This document shows, piece by piece, positions 23,074 to 34,920 of a stretch of 64,000 bases of DNA (the stretch's first letter is position 1; each line of letters begins with the position of its first letter). Both the position numbers and the translations under genes were made by a program. The notes below the pieces were generated by a model, which was not told where the DNA came from, ran no database searches, and saw only the letters and a program-made list of their open reading frames with translations. The DNA is from Xylona heveae TC161 (Eukaryota; Ascomycota; Xylonomycetes; Xylonales; Xylonaceae): positions 2,795,726 through 2,859,725 of the forward strand of contig NW_017264193.1 of the NCBI RefSeq assembly GCF_001619985.1, read 5' to 3'.

Positions 23074-25991
23074 TTAGCCAAAAAATTCCCCAGCGACCAA
23101 AGTCTCCCACGGCTTCCCAGTATCCCAAGCTTTCTGCATGAGCACTCGCGTCTTATGTGCCTGCGTCATACCCGAGAGCTCAACGCTTTTGATCCGCTCG
23201 AGGATGAGTTCGCGCTGGGATGCATCTTTTGCGTCACAGCCTGCAGTAAACATTGGGAAAAGAAGGCAGGCTTCTGCCGTCCCTCCTCTCCGCATTTTGG
23301 TAAAAGTCCCAATAATGTTTTGCACGCACTTTTGGACCTCGGGATGGGACGATGGCCAGCCAAGGACACGACGATCTAGATGAATCAAACCAGTCCAGTG
23401 GAAAGACTCATTCATGGCAACCATTTCCATAGAGTCCAGATCCGTGTCGCTATCAGGCTCGACGGTCCTGTGAACGCAGCCTCGGTACACGCGCGAGCAG
23501 GAAGTGTGCAACAACCGCCGAAGATCTTCAGCTTCTGCGGCAATTTCTGGTGATGGTGCCCATTCCGGTAGAGGATTGCCTTCGGGATCGATTCTCTCGC
23601 CGTGACATTGTCGAGCCAATTCAGCAACTCTCGCGAGGATATTAGCGCATTGGCTTGTGAAGCCAAGAACGCAATCAATTTCAGAATTTTCGCCGTCGTC
23701 TTGAGAGTTATCTATCCAGTAGCTACCTGTGAACAATGGTCGGTCGCTCTTCCCTCCACCCAGACTGCCCAGTACGTCCAAATAGGCAAGCCACCGGCTC
23801 AAAAAGTAGAGAACTTTGTCCTTGCGATGAGACGCCTGAGTACCTCCGCGCGTAGCAATCATTCGCTTCGCAATGCCAAGATGATCCTGCCAAGGAATAG
23901 CAACTTCAAAAGTATTTGGAGACACAATTTCCAAGGACGACAGCATTATGGCTGTTGCGAGATTGGCGTCTGACACTTGCTCGTGACTGTTGTCGAGCGC
24001 TTTTCGAAGGGCTGGAAAGACATTTTGAACCCAAAGCGCGATGCGGTTGACCGGTTCCGGATATTTAAGAAGCCTGGCACGGTGACTAGCAGAATATGCC
24101 AATAGCAAGCTTAGAAGATTCTCATCGGCAATGGCCACTATATCATTTAGCAACTAAAACATGTTGGCAGGCGCTCAGATGACTTACTTCTCGGGAGAAT
24201 ATGTCTAAAAGGATTCTCAGAGCAGTCATGAGGCACAAGAATTCTAGCCGTATTATTGAGAAAATGATGAAAATATAAAAGATTCATCCGATTGTCTAAT
24301 AATAGAGATGGAAGAGGCTCGAGTGACCTGGGTATTTTGACGGGAACCGGTTTGCTATAATAGCCGCCACTTTCAAAAGCGGCGTCCTTTGCCTGTATGC
24401 CGAATCCAAACTCTATAAAAGAATAGAAATCGTCTTCAAAGGTGTTTGGCACAATGTCCAGAATGTCAGATTCCGTGGATGAGAAACTGGTGATTGCGTT
24501 GACATCGTCATTCTTGTTTACGTCCAAATCTGGGGCACCACAGTCGAATCCGTACGTAATACTCTCGTCTTCTCCGGGAGATACTACAGACGATATATGT
24601 TGAGCAAAGCCTGGATTTTCTCCCTTTTGTGGTCCGGATAAGAGTGAATGGACAGAAAGGCGACGCAAATCCGGAGAAGGTTGATTAGTGTAAGGTGATA
24701 GCCCGGATAAGGCGCCGGTATGGCCATCTTCAGATCCTACGATGGAATTCCCAGAATTCAAGGGACTATTTGCCGAGCCATAAGGGCTGTTCGGCTGAAG
24801 CCGTGCAGGGAGTGATGGTGCATTGTCCAAGGTAGCAACAGAGCTGGTGCGTTGGCGGTCCATTCCAATAAAATCATGGCCTGGATGTATGCTGGAGACG
24901 TGGTGCAGTTCTGAAGAGGGACTAAGCCGGATACGTTTCGTCCGATGGCCTGAGCCAGAATCATACTCTTGAAGACTTTGAACTGTGATTGGCAAACCCG
25001 TATTACTGAGTGACAAGCTGTGTGCGGGTGGAGGCATATTGAATGATCGAGTATGCGGATATAAAGGCGGAGCTCGCGCTTGTGATTGTGATTCCTCACC
25101 AGCATCATAATTAGGTTCGCCAGAGTTTTGATTGGAATCGTATATATTTATGCTTCCCATAGGCGAGCTCCTCTCAGCCGCCATCTGATTGCGGCCATGC
25201 CTAGAAGATTGACTCGAAGTTTGGTGAGCCGAACCTGAAAGCTGGTTCATGTAAGGCAAAATGGAAGGCAGTGACGTTTGTGACGTTTGTGATGTACCAG
25301 TCCAAGGGGAGGAGGCTGCGCGTTCGGCCGTGCCCAGCAATGCCGGGTCCAAAATGGGTAAGTCCGAGGGAGATTCGGCCACCGATGGCGAGCGCGCAGG
25401 TGTCGATACATCGCTGAATGTCATTCCCGTCGATGTCATTGAGCCGGCTGGTGATGACCGATACGAGAAATCGTCAAGTTGATTTCCACCCTTTGGAAGA
25501 GCAGGCGTGAAGGAATTCATTGACCTGTTGGTTGACGATAGCCCATGTTCATCCACCCCCGTAGAGGCTTTTCCATAGTACAATGGATACGTAGAAGACG
25601 CCGATATTGTGCTGGAGCCATGTAAGTTCCTCGGATATGAACATGAAGCTTGACCTGGGCCGCTGAAGCTGATAATTGTCGCTGAGCCACCATCACTCTT
25701 TTTCTTTGTTCTCCCATCCCAATTGAGACGAATACTATAGTCGCATTTCTCGCCTTGACGTTCGCAGTTGAGGCAAGAAGGCTTCTCCTCGCCACTAGAT
25801 GGAGCGTTATTAATGTTGAATATGAGACGGGCTCAACGGACTCTTACCACTTCACTTTTCTGCCCTTGCATGGCCTAATGTTCTTTCAGAAAATAAATTC
25901 ACAAGCGGCTCTCTCAAGAAAGGGCTTACCAGCACCCATTCCTGCTTCTCTTCTTCGGCTCCGGCCCGCCGACTTTTCTTGGTCGCGGCAT
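23074..25991 (-). CDS. Zn2Cys6 transcription factor with fungal-specific regulatory domain
   Basis: Nuclear regulator of unknown target. Exons 25991-25930, 25874-25848, 25794-24188 and 24137-23074 give 919 residues. The N-terminus MPRPRKVGG is basic, then the zinc cluster is assembled from three exons: GCW/PCKGRKVKC/GEEKPSCLNCERQGEKCDY, that is C-x2-C-x6-C-x6-C-x2-C-x6-C. A long Ser/Pro-rich disordered middle (about residues 80-480) leads to a fungal-specific transcription-factor region with LLSLLLAYSASHRARLL near residue 575, and AIMLSSLEIVSPNTFEVAIPWQDHL further on. The 27-base exon 2 encodes only PCKGRKVKC. The last splice uses TATAG at 24138-24139; a nearer TTTTAG would break the frame. 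Divergent from the AIG1-like gene. Confidence 0.9.
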
Positions 25992-26951
25992 AATTGTCAA
26001 ATAAACGTTACGCAATGAAGCGTGCAGCCGGAGCTATTGTTATCAACCTCTCGGTGGTCCCCGTTATCGGCTATAGATAAAGCTCCCAGCTCTAATGGGG
26101 ATTGATGGTGAGTAAATATTATAGACATTTCATGGTGCTCATACATTCCACGAGCGAAGTAGCTCAAGGTATAATGCTTTGGGGAGAGACATCAACAAAT
26201 TTCTAAAGATGTCGCGGTGATTTTGCAATTGTGCAGGGTCCGGGCCGGCCCAAGTTCAGGTCAGAGATAAGCGTAATGAACCGGCGGCGGGGAAAGGCGA
26301 AGCAAAATGGCATCTCAGGGTCCCCGGAGCGGAACATGCCGAGATAACTATGCCCTGAGATAACAGTCCCATGACATCCAGCAGCTTTGTAGAATGCAGT
26401 GTTGACATGATGGGCAAGGGTGAAGCTCTTTTGACTCCTTCCTCAAGATCGATATCTTTTTTTTAGATGTCAATTTTCCAGAATTTTTATAACAGAGAAA
26501 TGCAAAATGCTTTCCACAACGCACATCAGACCGCACTCAGCTCAGTTTCTATCTGTATTCGTTGGTGTCAAATACTGTGCTCTGATGAAGTACTCAACCG
26601 GTAAATTTCGATGGAGATTCGTAATGTATATTCTTCGGTCAGCATAGCGGTGTTTGAGGTATCAAAAAGTATTTAAGCAATTTTGGTTATATCACGGCGT
26701 TGATGGAAAGTCTCACCTGATGCCCCGGCCATTTCATTGGTGGGCCGATTGGGCGCTGGACAGGTGGACAAGGGTCCCTCGGGTTCCCTCGGTCTAAAAT
26801 AGATCGGATAAACAATACATCATCGTCATCACCTAGACATCCATCTGTATAGATTAATAACCACTTCCCTTAAACCAAAATATTTATTTGCCATTTCTGT
26901 TATATTTCGCTTTCCAGCTTTGGATCTGTTTGCTATAAGTTGTCTGCGGCC
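25992..26951. promoter_or_regulatory. Divergent promoter, zinc-cluster factor/AIG1-like gene
   Basis: 960 bases. Contains two direct CCTCGG cores ten bases apart (26777-26782 and 26787-26792), 160-175 bases before the AIG1-like start codon. No coding sequence recognised. Confidence 0.55.
26777..26792 (+). promoter_or_regulatory. Direct pair of CCTCGG cores
   Basis: CCTCGG at 26777-26782 and 26787-26792, one helical turn apart on the same strand. The core matches the FarA/FarB element of Aspergillus nidulans; function here is inferred. Confidence 0.45.
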
Positions 26952-27997
26952 ATGGATCGACTCATTGGTAAACATCCTCTGCAGCGTTTGCATTCGCCGT
27001 CCCGGGGCGTTTCCGCATTTGTCCACGTATGCTGTCAATTATATTAGACTTGGGAGGATTCCTGCTGATCAATTTCAAGAGTCTTGGTTTGTTGAGCTTC
27101 TCTCTGTCATTCAAATAGTGAGCCTAACCTCAGACTATTCTGGCAACCTGTGCTGATTTTCTGCTAGTTTGGTGGATTGGCCAAATCCAGTGTATGCTTC
27201 CTCAACTGGTTCTTTTGCGGCCTAAGATTAATCCTTAATGCAGAAATGACTCTTATGGATGGCATATGCAATATTTGACCATCATTGGACTGTCTCTAGC
27301 GACAGCAACTTTTATTGTAGGGCTGCTGGCAGACGCTTTTCAATCACCACGTTTGTTCTTGATAAAGAACAATCTTGCTGTCGCCAGCGCCCCGCTGGAG
27401 GTTCTCATCAGTCTCTTATACTGGAGCATCAGATCTGTTTGTCTTCCTCGAGATAAGTTTTTGCATCACATTTGATTTTTATTGACCTTTTATAGATTGA
27501 CAAGAACCTTGTCATGCCTGAATGGGTAAAGCTTGACCTACGAGCTGGTAATTCAACCAATTTAATCATAGTCGAATTGAATTCAACTAACTGACGGATT
27601 TGTCTAGATCTTGGCTTTCATGCTGTCCCGGCAATCATGCTTGTAGTGGACCTCCTTCTACTTTCACCGCCTTGGACCATTTCGGCGCTGCCATCTATCG
27701 GTGTCAGTGGTGTTCTTGCATTTTCTTACTGGCTCTGGGTAGAGCAATGCTATAAGCACAATGGATGGTGAGATCATCTAATCTTAAATGCAGTGGCTTT
27801 TTAATTAACTCGCTACAAGGTATCCTTATCCGCTATTCGAAGCTCTCTCTCAACCGTGGAGACTGGTTTTGTTTACCTTTAGTGCGCTAGTTATGGCATT
27901 GAGCACTGCGACTCTGAAATGGCTTTATGGCCGAGTCAATGGATTTGGAACTAGCAGCGACCCCCACGCTAAACCTGGCGATGTCAAGAAAGCTTAG
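26952..27997 (+). CDS. FAR-17a/AIG1-like integral membrane protein
   Basis: Six-span-type membrane protein of the androgen-induced-1/FAR-17a family; animal members hydrolyse fatty-acid esters of hydroxy fatty acids, and fungal members are uncharacterised. Seven exons: 26952-27026, 27080-27117, 27168-27191, 27244-27436, 27496-27547, 27608-27767 and 27820-27997, giving 239 residues. Conserved landmarks: MDRLIGKHPLQRLHSPSRGVS at the start, NDSYGWHMQYLTIIGLSLA, APLEVLISLLYWSI, DLGFHAVPAIMLVVDLLLLSPPW with the family's conserved His, and KHNGWYPYPLFEALS. The gene is cut into very small exons (38 and 24 bases for exons 2 and 3), which is why no long frame is visible. All joins are in phase. Confidence 0.9.
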
Positions 27998-28304
27998 AAA
28001 GTGCCATAGTTGAGGCCAGTTGATGGGTTGTAAAGCTACCAAAGAATTCTATAATGCCTAGAAATAGACTCGTACAATTTCATTAAATAGATTCAAAATT
28101 TGACAATATCTTCGAGTTGAGTGGTCAAAACATCCCATAAATCAATCCATGGCGATCACGTGCAGCGTTCTCGTTTCGCGATGTGACTTTCATGACGCTG
28201 TAGAACACCGCTTGACAAAATTAGCTGTAGCTAAACAGAAGCCGCTGGAAACTGTCCAATAATTCTTTTCCCTGCCAATTGGCGCGTGACGTTGAAGATA
28301 CCAT
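27998..28304. other. Intergenic, AIG1-like to CYP15
   Basis: 307 bases between two genes on the same strand: 3' region of one and promoter of the next. No recognised signal. Confidence 0.5.
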
Positions 28305-30731
28305 ATGGACGGTGATAATACAGATATCCCAAGGCCGCATAAACGGGCTAGGCTTGAAGCCGAAGAAGCTTCTAAACCAGAAAATGGAGCTGTTCCTGAA
28401 GGAAGTGAGGAAGGTAAAGTTTCGTGCCATTGCTCGACCCTTGATCAATGCACGTTTCTGACAAGATTTTTCGTAGCAGAATCGTCTTCCGATGATGATG
28501 TAGGGCCAGCGCTCCCTTCTGCCGCGCCGAAGAAGAAGCGTCGTGTCCTACCGTACGAAAAGCTCTACATATCCTCATTACCAAGCTCGCCGCGATATTC
28601 GAAATCTCTGATGCACAAAGACCAACTTTCCTTTGTCACGATAACACCTTTTACGGATTTTTTGATCACCAGCTCCATCGATGGCGTCGTAAAGTTTTGG
28701 AAGAAGGTCGTCTCGGGAATTGAGTTTGTCAAGGAATTTAAAGCGCACTTGGCCGAGATCAAGGCCGTCAGTGTCAGTACGGATGGAAGGAGCTTTGCGA
28801 CCGCGGGCGGTGATCGCACTGTGAAGATATTCGACGTTATAACATTCGGTAGGCTACAAAGCCCCAGTAGAAGAAATTTGGCTCTGACTCCGACAAATAG
28901 ATCTCTTGGCCATGCTCACGCTAGAAATTACTCCGAAATCTCTATGTTGGGTGCACAAGAAGGGAGCATCACTGCCGCTTCTGGCCGTCTCGGACGAAGT
29001 AACGCACTCAATACACATCTTTGACGGGCGAGGAGAGAACCCTACGCCAATACATACGATAACGAGCTTGCATCGAAGCCCCATATGCGCTATGGCCTTT
29101 AATGATACGTTTGACTGCGTGGTCTCGGCGGATGATAATGGCATGCTGGAGTACTGGACACCGCATGGCAGTTATGACAAACCAGATAATGTCTTTGAGT
29201 TCAAGAGTTCCACCAATTTGTTTGACTTTAAAAAGGTACAAATTACCGTGTAACAATCTCCATTTGGAAAGCTAGAGCAGAATGCTGAACAGACGACAGT
29301 CAAAATCCGTTCCGACATCCATTACCATTTCTCCAGACGGCTCAAGATTTGCCACCTTCTCCTTCCCGGACCGAAAAGTCCGCGTGTTCGATTTTGCTAC
29401 AGGAAAACTTTATCGTACTTACGACGAGTCGCTGATGACTCTTACTGAAATGCAGCAGGCTGGCACTGCGCTTCAGAAACTTGAGGACGTTGAGTTTGGC
29501 AGACGCCTTGCTGTTGAGCGAGAACTCGAGAATCCTGCCGTGCGCTACAGAATCAATGTTATCTTTGACGAATCCGGTCACTTTATTCTCTATGGCTCGT
29601 TGCTCGGCACAAAAGTAATCAACACCTTTACAAACCGCGTGGTGCGGGTATATGGCAAAGACGAACCATTCCGCGCGCTCAATTTGGCTCTTTACCAAGG
29701 CCAGCCTCAGAAGAAAGGACTCGTCACGGTATCTATGGCTGCCAGTGCAAACCCTCTCCTCCAAGACGCCGAAGCTCGCGATCCCATGCTCATCACCACT
29801 GGCTCTGGCAAAGTTCGGTTCTACATCTTTACAAATGAAGAAGAGTAAGCTACGCCCCTTGAACATTCAGAACCCTCCTGCTTGTCGTCTCTTTCCCCTC
29901 TCCCCGTCGGCCTCATCTTTCCCGTTAGCTAACACTCTCGGCGTCATCAGAATCAGCAAATCCGAGCGAGACGTCCAGAATGAAAAGCCTCGGAACCTCA
30001 ATGCTCGACAACAGCTTGAAGCCAAGCCTGCGCAGACGGGCTCAGGTGCCGTGCTGCACACCACCTACGGCGATATTCGCATTCGATTATATCCCGAAGC
30101 TGCGCCCAAAGCGGTCGAGAACTTTGTCACCCACGCAAAGAACGGTTACTACAATGATGTTATCTTCCACCGAGTAATTCGCAAGTTTATGATCCAGGTG
30201 AGCTTTGCCATTTTCATTAACATTACTTCTATCTTCTGAATTCTCCTCTATGTTCTTTGCTCTATTCTTTCGTCCGCCTTTCTGTCCTCCTTGGTCGAAG
30301 TTACTGACGAAAGTTTTTTCTTCAAAAGACCGGCGACCCCCTCGGCGACGGCACAGGTGGCGAAAGCATCTGGGGCCGCGAATTCGAAGACGAATTCTCA
30401 ACACTAAAGCACGACAAGCCGTATACAGTCAGCATGGCAAACGCCGGCCCCAACACCAACGGGTCACAATTTTTCATTACCACCGAGAAAACAGTAAGTG
30501 TACCTGAATCCTTCGACCTCTCCCCAAGCTACTTCCCCAGCGAGCACGTGAGCTGCGAATTCGAATGCTAATGCTAATTCTCAAAATCAACAGCCATGGT
30601 TAGACAACAAACACACCATTTTCGGACGAGCAGTCCAGGGTCTGGACGTGGTGCATCGGATCGAGAACACGCGAGTGTACAAGGAGCGACCAGAGGAAGA
30701 TATCAAGATCATCAATATTTCTATTGTATAA
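28305..30731 (+). CDS. CYP15: WD40-repeat peptidyl-prolyl isomerase (CYP15/PPWD1 type)
   Basis: Nuclear cyclophilin with an N-terminal WD40 propeller; the animal orthologue PPWD1 is a spliceosome component. Exons 28305-28413, 28477-28848, 28901-29235, 29300-29844, 29951-30197, 30329-30493 and 30594-30731 give 636 residues. Two basic nuclear signals are visible, PHKRARLE and PKKKRRV. WD repeats follow ([45 protein letters not shown]-type [16 protein letters not shown]). The cyclophilin domain starts near residue 485 ([16 protein letters not shown]) with the catalytic [23 protein letters not shown] and [11 protein letters not shown]. Exon 4 uses the acceptor at 29299 so that FKK joins SKSVPTSI. 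Intact. Confidence 0.95.
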
Positions 30732-31779
30732 TTAGTTTTTAAATACTCAATACCTCAAATCATCACGCCACAAAGTTAGAAAAGCGGGAATACAAAGACA
30801 AACCTTGTCGCTCAAAGTACAAATTCCATCTATTGTCTGTTTAAGCAAGCGACTAGATAATGCGGTTTTTGATATGAGACAAGGTGCCATATCTCATATT
30901 ACCAACTCGGCTTCCAGCAGCAACACTACGACGTCTCCTCGAAGCCAGAGCCCTTGCAGATATCCCCTGATTCTTTCTCGAATCTCGCTGTTTTCTTGTT
31001 AAATCACGTTCGATTCTCCTTTGAACCAATCAACCGAGTCCCCCGTGACTGAATAGATGGGTGTAAATTCGCATTGGAGAAATCTGTCATATCCAACTGA
31101 GTAGAGAATGGCATGAAAATGCAGTAGAGTGGCAAGACGTGTTATAACTTAAACCGAGAGTATAAAATGCGCTGCAAAGCTGGGGATTTTAAATTTTCTT
31201 CATAGACATGAAGATGGCGTGTGATGAAAAGGGTTCACCAAAGTAAAGTGTAAGGGCCGGACCCGGTTCAGCGAAGCAAGCAATAACGGTGGATTGTAAG
31301 GAAAGCAGTAAAAAAGCAGGACTTCGCATCGATGGCCATTAAGGGTCACCAGAGAAAACGTATATTTGCTAAGCATTGCATGAACTGCGAGAATCACCTT
31401 AAAAGCAGACGGCACTGAAAGGAACACTACATAATTATCTTTATTCGATCTAGGTCTTTCATAAACAGACCGTTCTAGAAACCAATACAGCTCCGCCATT
31501 CCGGGGGAGGCATCCTAAACCTATATTCCTAAACAATGCATAGTACCAAGGTTAATCTATACTAAAAACGTCAACCACCACCAGAGGAGTGGTAGTTGGA
31601 GAGGCGGATAAGATATACCAAAATAAAGTTTACAAGAGGCGAGAAGAAGAGCCGAAAACAAAAGGAAACGGAAAAAAGAAGAAGAAGCAGGAAAAGGAAA
31701 CAGGAAACGGAGAGAAAAAGAACAGGAAAAGGAAACGATAACGTAAAAAAGAAAAAGAAACAAAAACCCCATACATCCT
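30732..31779. other. Convergent intergenic region with purine tract
   Basis: About 1 kb between the converging CYP15 and F-box genes. The half next to the F-box gene is a strongly purine-biased tract on the plus strand (see 31632-31775). No gene recognised. Confidence 0.55.
31632..31775. repeat. Purine-rich low-complexity tract
   Basis: About 140 bases almost wholly A and G on the plus strand, with units such as GGAAACGG, GAAGAAG and AGGAAAAGGAAAC repeated irregularly. It lies just after the F-box stop codon, so it would be a polypyrimidine stretch in that gene's 3' untranslated region. Confidence 0.8.
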
Positions 31780-34700
31780 CTACTCAATTCCCCACATCTC
31801 ACAATTCAGTCTCTGGAACTCAGCCGCATCAGCGACTGGTCCATTAGCATACCCATTGGGCGCCAGATCTAAGAGCTCTACCGTCTCGGGCGGTTCGTAA
31901 TCTTCATCACTATTATTATCGGCTTCAACTCCACCGTCGAAGAGCGCGTTGGATACCCAGCTAGTGGGATGACGTTCAGGATTCGAAGATTGATAAGGAC
32001 CTGAAGGGTTATAGACCCAGCTATTCGGGTGATGTTGGGTGTTCTGGGATTGATAAAGATCTGAAGAGACCCAGGTAGTCGGACGTTGCTCAGGATTCAA
32101 AGATTGATGAAGATCCGGAGAGACCCAGCTAGTCGGGTGGTGTTCAGGGTTTTGAGCTTGATAGAGACCTGAAGCACCATTCGATCCGAAGCCGAAGCCA
32201 GTAAAAGGCGAAGAGGCTGAGCCCCAAGGGCCGTTGGTCATCGTGACATCGCCATCACGGTCGAAATCACTTCCCAAGTCGGCGGTCAGCTCGGGGATAT
32301 CGTCCATTGAAACGTCGTCCATGTCAGGAAGAGACATGTCTTGATCATCTGACATTTCTTGATCCTCGTCAGAGAAATCGATGTCCATTGCGGACTCATC
32401 GAATGAACTGTACATGCCACGATATGCGGAGAATCCGGCATTCGCAGCTCGATCAATAGTAACCTGAGCCAATCGGTCGGAGAGTGTGTCGACGGGATCA
32501 TAGTAAAGATCCATCGACGCCAGCTTTCCAGTCAAGTTATGAACATCTCCTCCATCAATGTCCATTCTCTCACAGAAAGACGCCAGGTCCTCGTTCTCAT
32601 CTTCATGGTCGCTCAAGTCACTGATGAGAGGGAGCGGCAAATGCGCAACTTCTTCGGACGAGAAGAGGTCAGTGGGAAGACGAAGCCGACCACGATAGCG
32701 TTCGTCAGCACCATCAGAAGAATCAGAAAGATTCCGCTTCCGCGACGGGAGACTTGCAGGAGAGGCATAGGTGCTAGAAGTGAACTTCTTCTTGTTGTTC
32801 GTCTTCTGTGGTTGGTGGCTGAGATGTGGGGATAGGATGGTTCTGCCTTTAGACTTTGTGGAGCGTCTGTTGGACTTGCCCTCATCAAGCTTCAGCGCTT
32901 CAAAAAGCGGTGATAGCTTTTGCATGCCATCGTCATTGTCAAATAGACTGGCATCAACTACCTGGCCATCCTTTTGAACCCATTTATCGCGGGGCGAGCT
33001 CTGGGCCCATTTTCCACCGTTGTCTGACTTCCATACGGAAGCAACACCAGTGTTGCCGAATCCCCAAATAATGAGGCCAGTCTTACCTCCACCACGAATA
33101 GCGACATCGACGAGCCCTTGAATACGCCCGATCTTTTTGCCTTTGAACCTAAGGCCAAGGCCAGGCTGTTCCCGGCCGACCCAAGAACGCCAAACGCCAT
33201 CTTTGCTCCCATTTTTGAAATCAGCAAAAACGTCACTGGGAATACTGAAGAACCAAACGTTGTCACCATATCCCGCCACGACTCGGACGCTCTCGTTAGA
33301 CTTGTACCAAGAATTGTAGGTCGTTGGTACTACATCGTCTTCTCCGATCAGTGTGATTCTTCGTTGTAGCTTCGTTGGGCCAACAAGCGGGGTATCAACA
33401 CCAATACACAGCCGATTCGAAACAGGATCTGTGTATAAAATATGCTTTCCATCACTCAAGGGAACTGCACGAAAATGATCTCGTCCGGTAGTATTCTCTG
33501 TTTCGAATACTTCACGGAGCGCGTTACCTTCCTTTCGGTGCGCGCGAAACTCTTTCAGAAGTTTCTGAATCGCGTCTTCGTCGCGCGAGGGGAAGTAGCG
33601 CTTTTTGATGGAGAATCCATGGTATGGATGTGCCATAGACGAGATCAACCTTAGGCGCCTTGTTGACTCCTCCCCTTTGCGACATGGCACAAAATGAAGG
33701 AAATCACCAGGGGTATTTAGCGGGAACCAACGACTCAAGTGGTGTTGATTAACCGCATCGACCCAATGCAATTCCACGCCGGCGGAGCAGCCAAAGGCAA
33801 CGCAGCGTCTTGATGGACATACCGCAACGCTTCTCGGAGGGTCTTCGTTTGAGCAAAGGTTGCGATATATACTGTGGGGACCCGTCTCACGACCAATACC
33901 ACTTCCCTCCAAGAGAGCCTTCACCTCACGCGATTTCGGTGTGATCCGTTGTTTTTGATTTTTGTATAATGCGTTCCGGACTTGGTCCATATATTCGGGG
34001 GTCCAATAGTGAGGGTTAGAACCAAATTGAAAGTCGTTGCTCGATCTTTTCGATGAACCGTCTAGAGAAAGTAGTCCGACGGAGCTCGGCTTTGGAGCCT
34101 TTCGCATTTTGGGGCGTTTCACTTCACATACAAGACCCATCCTGCCATCAAGGAGGACAGCAATAGCGAATCTCTCCGATGAAGTATCCATACTGACGGC
34201 CAAGACCCTTGCAGGGCATGACACGCTTGTAAATGGCTGAATACCAGCATCCTGGGCAGTCAGACGATAGATGTAAGTGACGCATCCTTCTGCAACCACC
34301 ACGAATCGTCCACAAGCGCTCACGGTGAAAGTAAGTCCCGATACGACTCCGTGAGCTGCTCTCACAAGTCCCGAGGCAAGCTCTGTAAAATCGATAGTCG
34401 AGGCAACAAAGAATCCTGTGAATTGAGAAGGGGAAGCAGAGTTTTTGGTATTCGTGACGTGAGGCCGATTGTAGAGAGTCGAGATGCCGTTGCCAGTCCA
34501 TCCAGGCAAGAGGGAACACTCAAAAGAAAACACCTTGCTGAGGTTCCATTCTTGACTGGTTCGAACGGGCCTCGAGAGCTTATTCGAAGACACGAGACTC
34601 GGAGGTATGCTCGACCAAAATCCAGCGCGTTTCAACATCAGTGCGAGCAGTCCCCGATCCAAGCTGCCTAGCATCCAACCATGGCACGTGTGACGGGCAG

Positions 34701-34920
34701 AGTTGAAGTCCAGGGGAGACAAAAACACGTAAACCATCTGAACGATCTCGCGCGGCAAATGAAAGACAGACGGGAGAATAACTGGCCAGATAATGTTGAC
34801 AACTGCGGACCAAGTACGGCAAGTTAATCGCATTGCTGATCTATCCGCGACTTGAAGATACATGAGGACCCCATTTAGAATCAGAATGAGGTCCTCAATC
34901 TTATAGACCGTTCGATCCAT
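31780..34920 (-). CDS. F-box protein with tandem-repeat C-terminal tail
   Basis: Single exon, 1046 residues from the ATG at 34920 (MDRTVYKIEDLI). The frame is open further upstream but has no ATG there. Residues about 10-110 hold F-box-like helices (VLMYLQVADRSAMRLTCRTW, then LPREIVQMVYVFLSPLDFNSARHTC), so the protein probably docks on SKP1 in an SCF ubiquitin ligase. The middle has beta-strand-rich blocks that may form a degenerate propeller (LTFTVSACGRFVVVAEG, VAVCPSRRCVAFGCSAGVELHW). The C-terminal 350 residues are acidic and disordered, with four copies of a repeat of about 18-21 residues containing YQ-x-x-NPE-x-HPTSWVS. Target unknown. Looks intact. Confidence 0.8.
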   Translation of the reverse strand: MDRTVYKIEDLILILNGVLMYLQVADRSAMRLTCRTWSAVVNIIWPVILPSVFHLPREIVQMVYVFLSPLDFNSARHTCHGWMLGSLDRGLLALMLKRAGFWSSIPPSLVSSNKLSRPVRTSQEWNLSKVFSFECSLLPGWTGNGISTLYNRPHVTNTKNSASPSQFTGFFVASTIDFTELASGLVRAAHGVVSGLTFTVSACGRFVVVAEGCVTYIYRLTAQDAGIQPFTSVSCPARVLAVSMDTSSERFAIAVLLDGRMGLVCEVKRPKMRKAPKPSSVGLLSLDGSSKRSSNDFQFGSNPHYWTPEYMDQVRNALYKNQKQRITPKSREVKALLEGSGIGRETGPHSIYRNLCSNEDPPRSVAVCPSRRCVAFGCSAGVELHWVDAVNQHHLSRWFPLNTPGDFLHFVPCRKGEESTRRLRLISSMAHPYHGFSIKKRYFPSRDEDAIQKLLKEFRAHRKEGNALREVFETENTTGRDHFRAVPLSDGKHILYTDPVSNRLCIGVDTPLVGPTKLQRRITLIGEDDVVPTTYNSWYKSNESVRVVAGYGDNVWFFSIPSDVFADFKNGSKDGVWRSWVGREQPGLGLRFKGKKIGRIQGLVDVAIRGGGKTGLIIWGFGNTGVASVWKSDNGGKWAQSSPRDKWVQKDGQVVDASLFDNDDGMQKLSPLFEALKLDEGKSNRRSTKSKGRTILSPHLSHQPQKTNNKKKFTSSTYASPASLPSRKRNLSDSSDGADERYRGRLRLPTDLFSSEEVAHLPLPLISDLSDHEDENEDLASFCERMDIDGGDVHNLTGKLASMDLYYDPVDTLSDRLAQVTIDRAANAGFSAYRGMYSSFDESAMDIDFSDEDQEMSDDQDMSLPDMDDVSMDDIPELTADLGSDFDRDGDVTMTNGPWGSASSPFTGFGFGSNGASGLYQAQNPEHHPTSWVSPDLHQSLNPEQRPTTWVSSDLYQSQNTQHHPNSWVYNPSGPYQSSNPERHPTSWVSNALFDGGVEADNNSDEDYEPPETVELLDLAPNGYANGPVADAAEFQRLNCEMWGIE
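31945..32180 (-). repeat. Four in-frame tandem repeats in the F-box gene
   Basis: Four units of about 54-63 bases, each encoding a variant of YQSQNPEHHPTSWVS followed by a short linker. Units differ by a few bases and in length, in steps that keep the frame. Confidence 0.85.
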
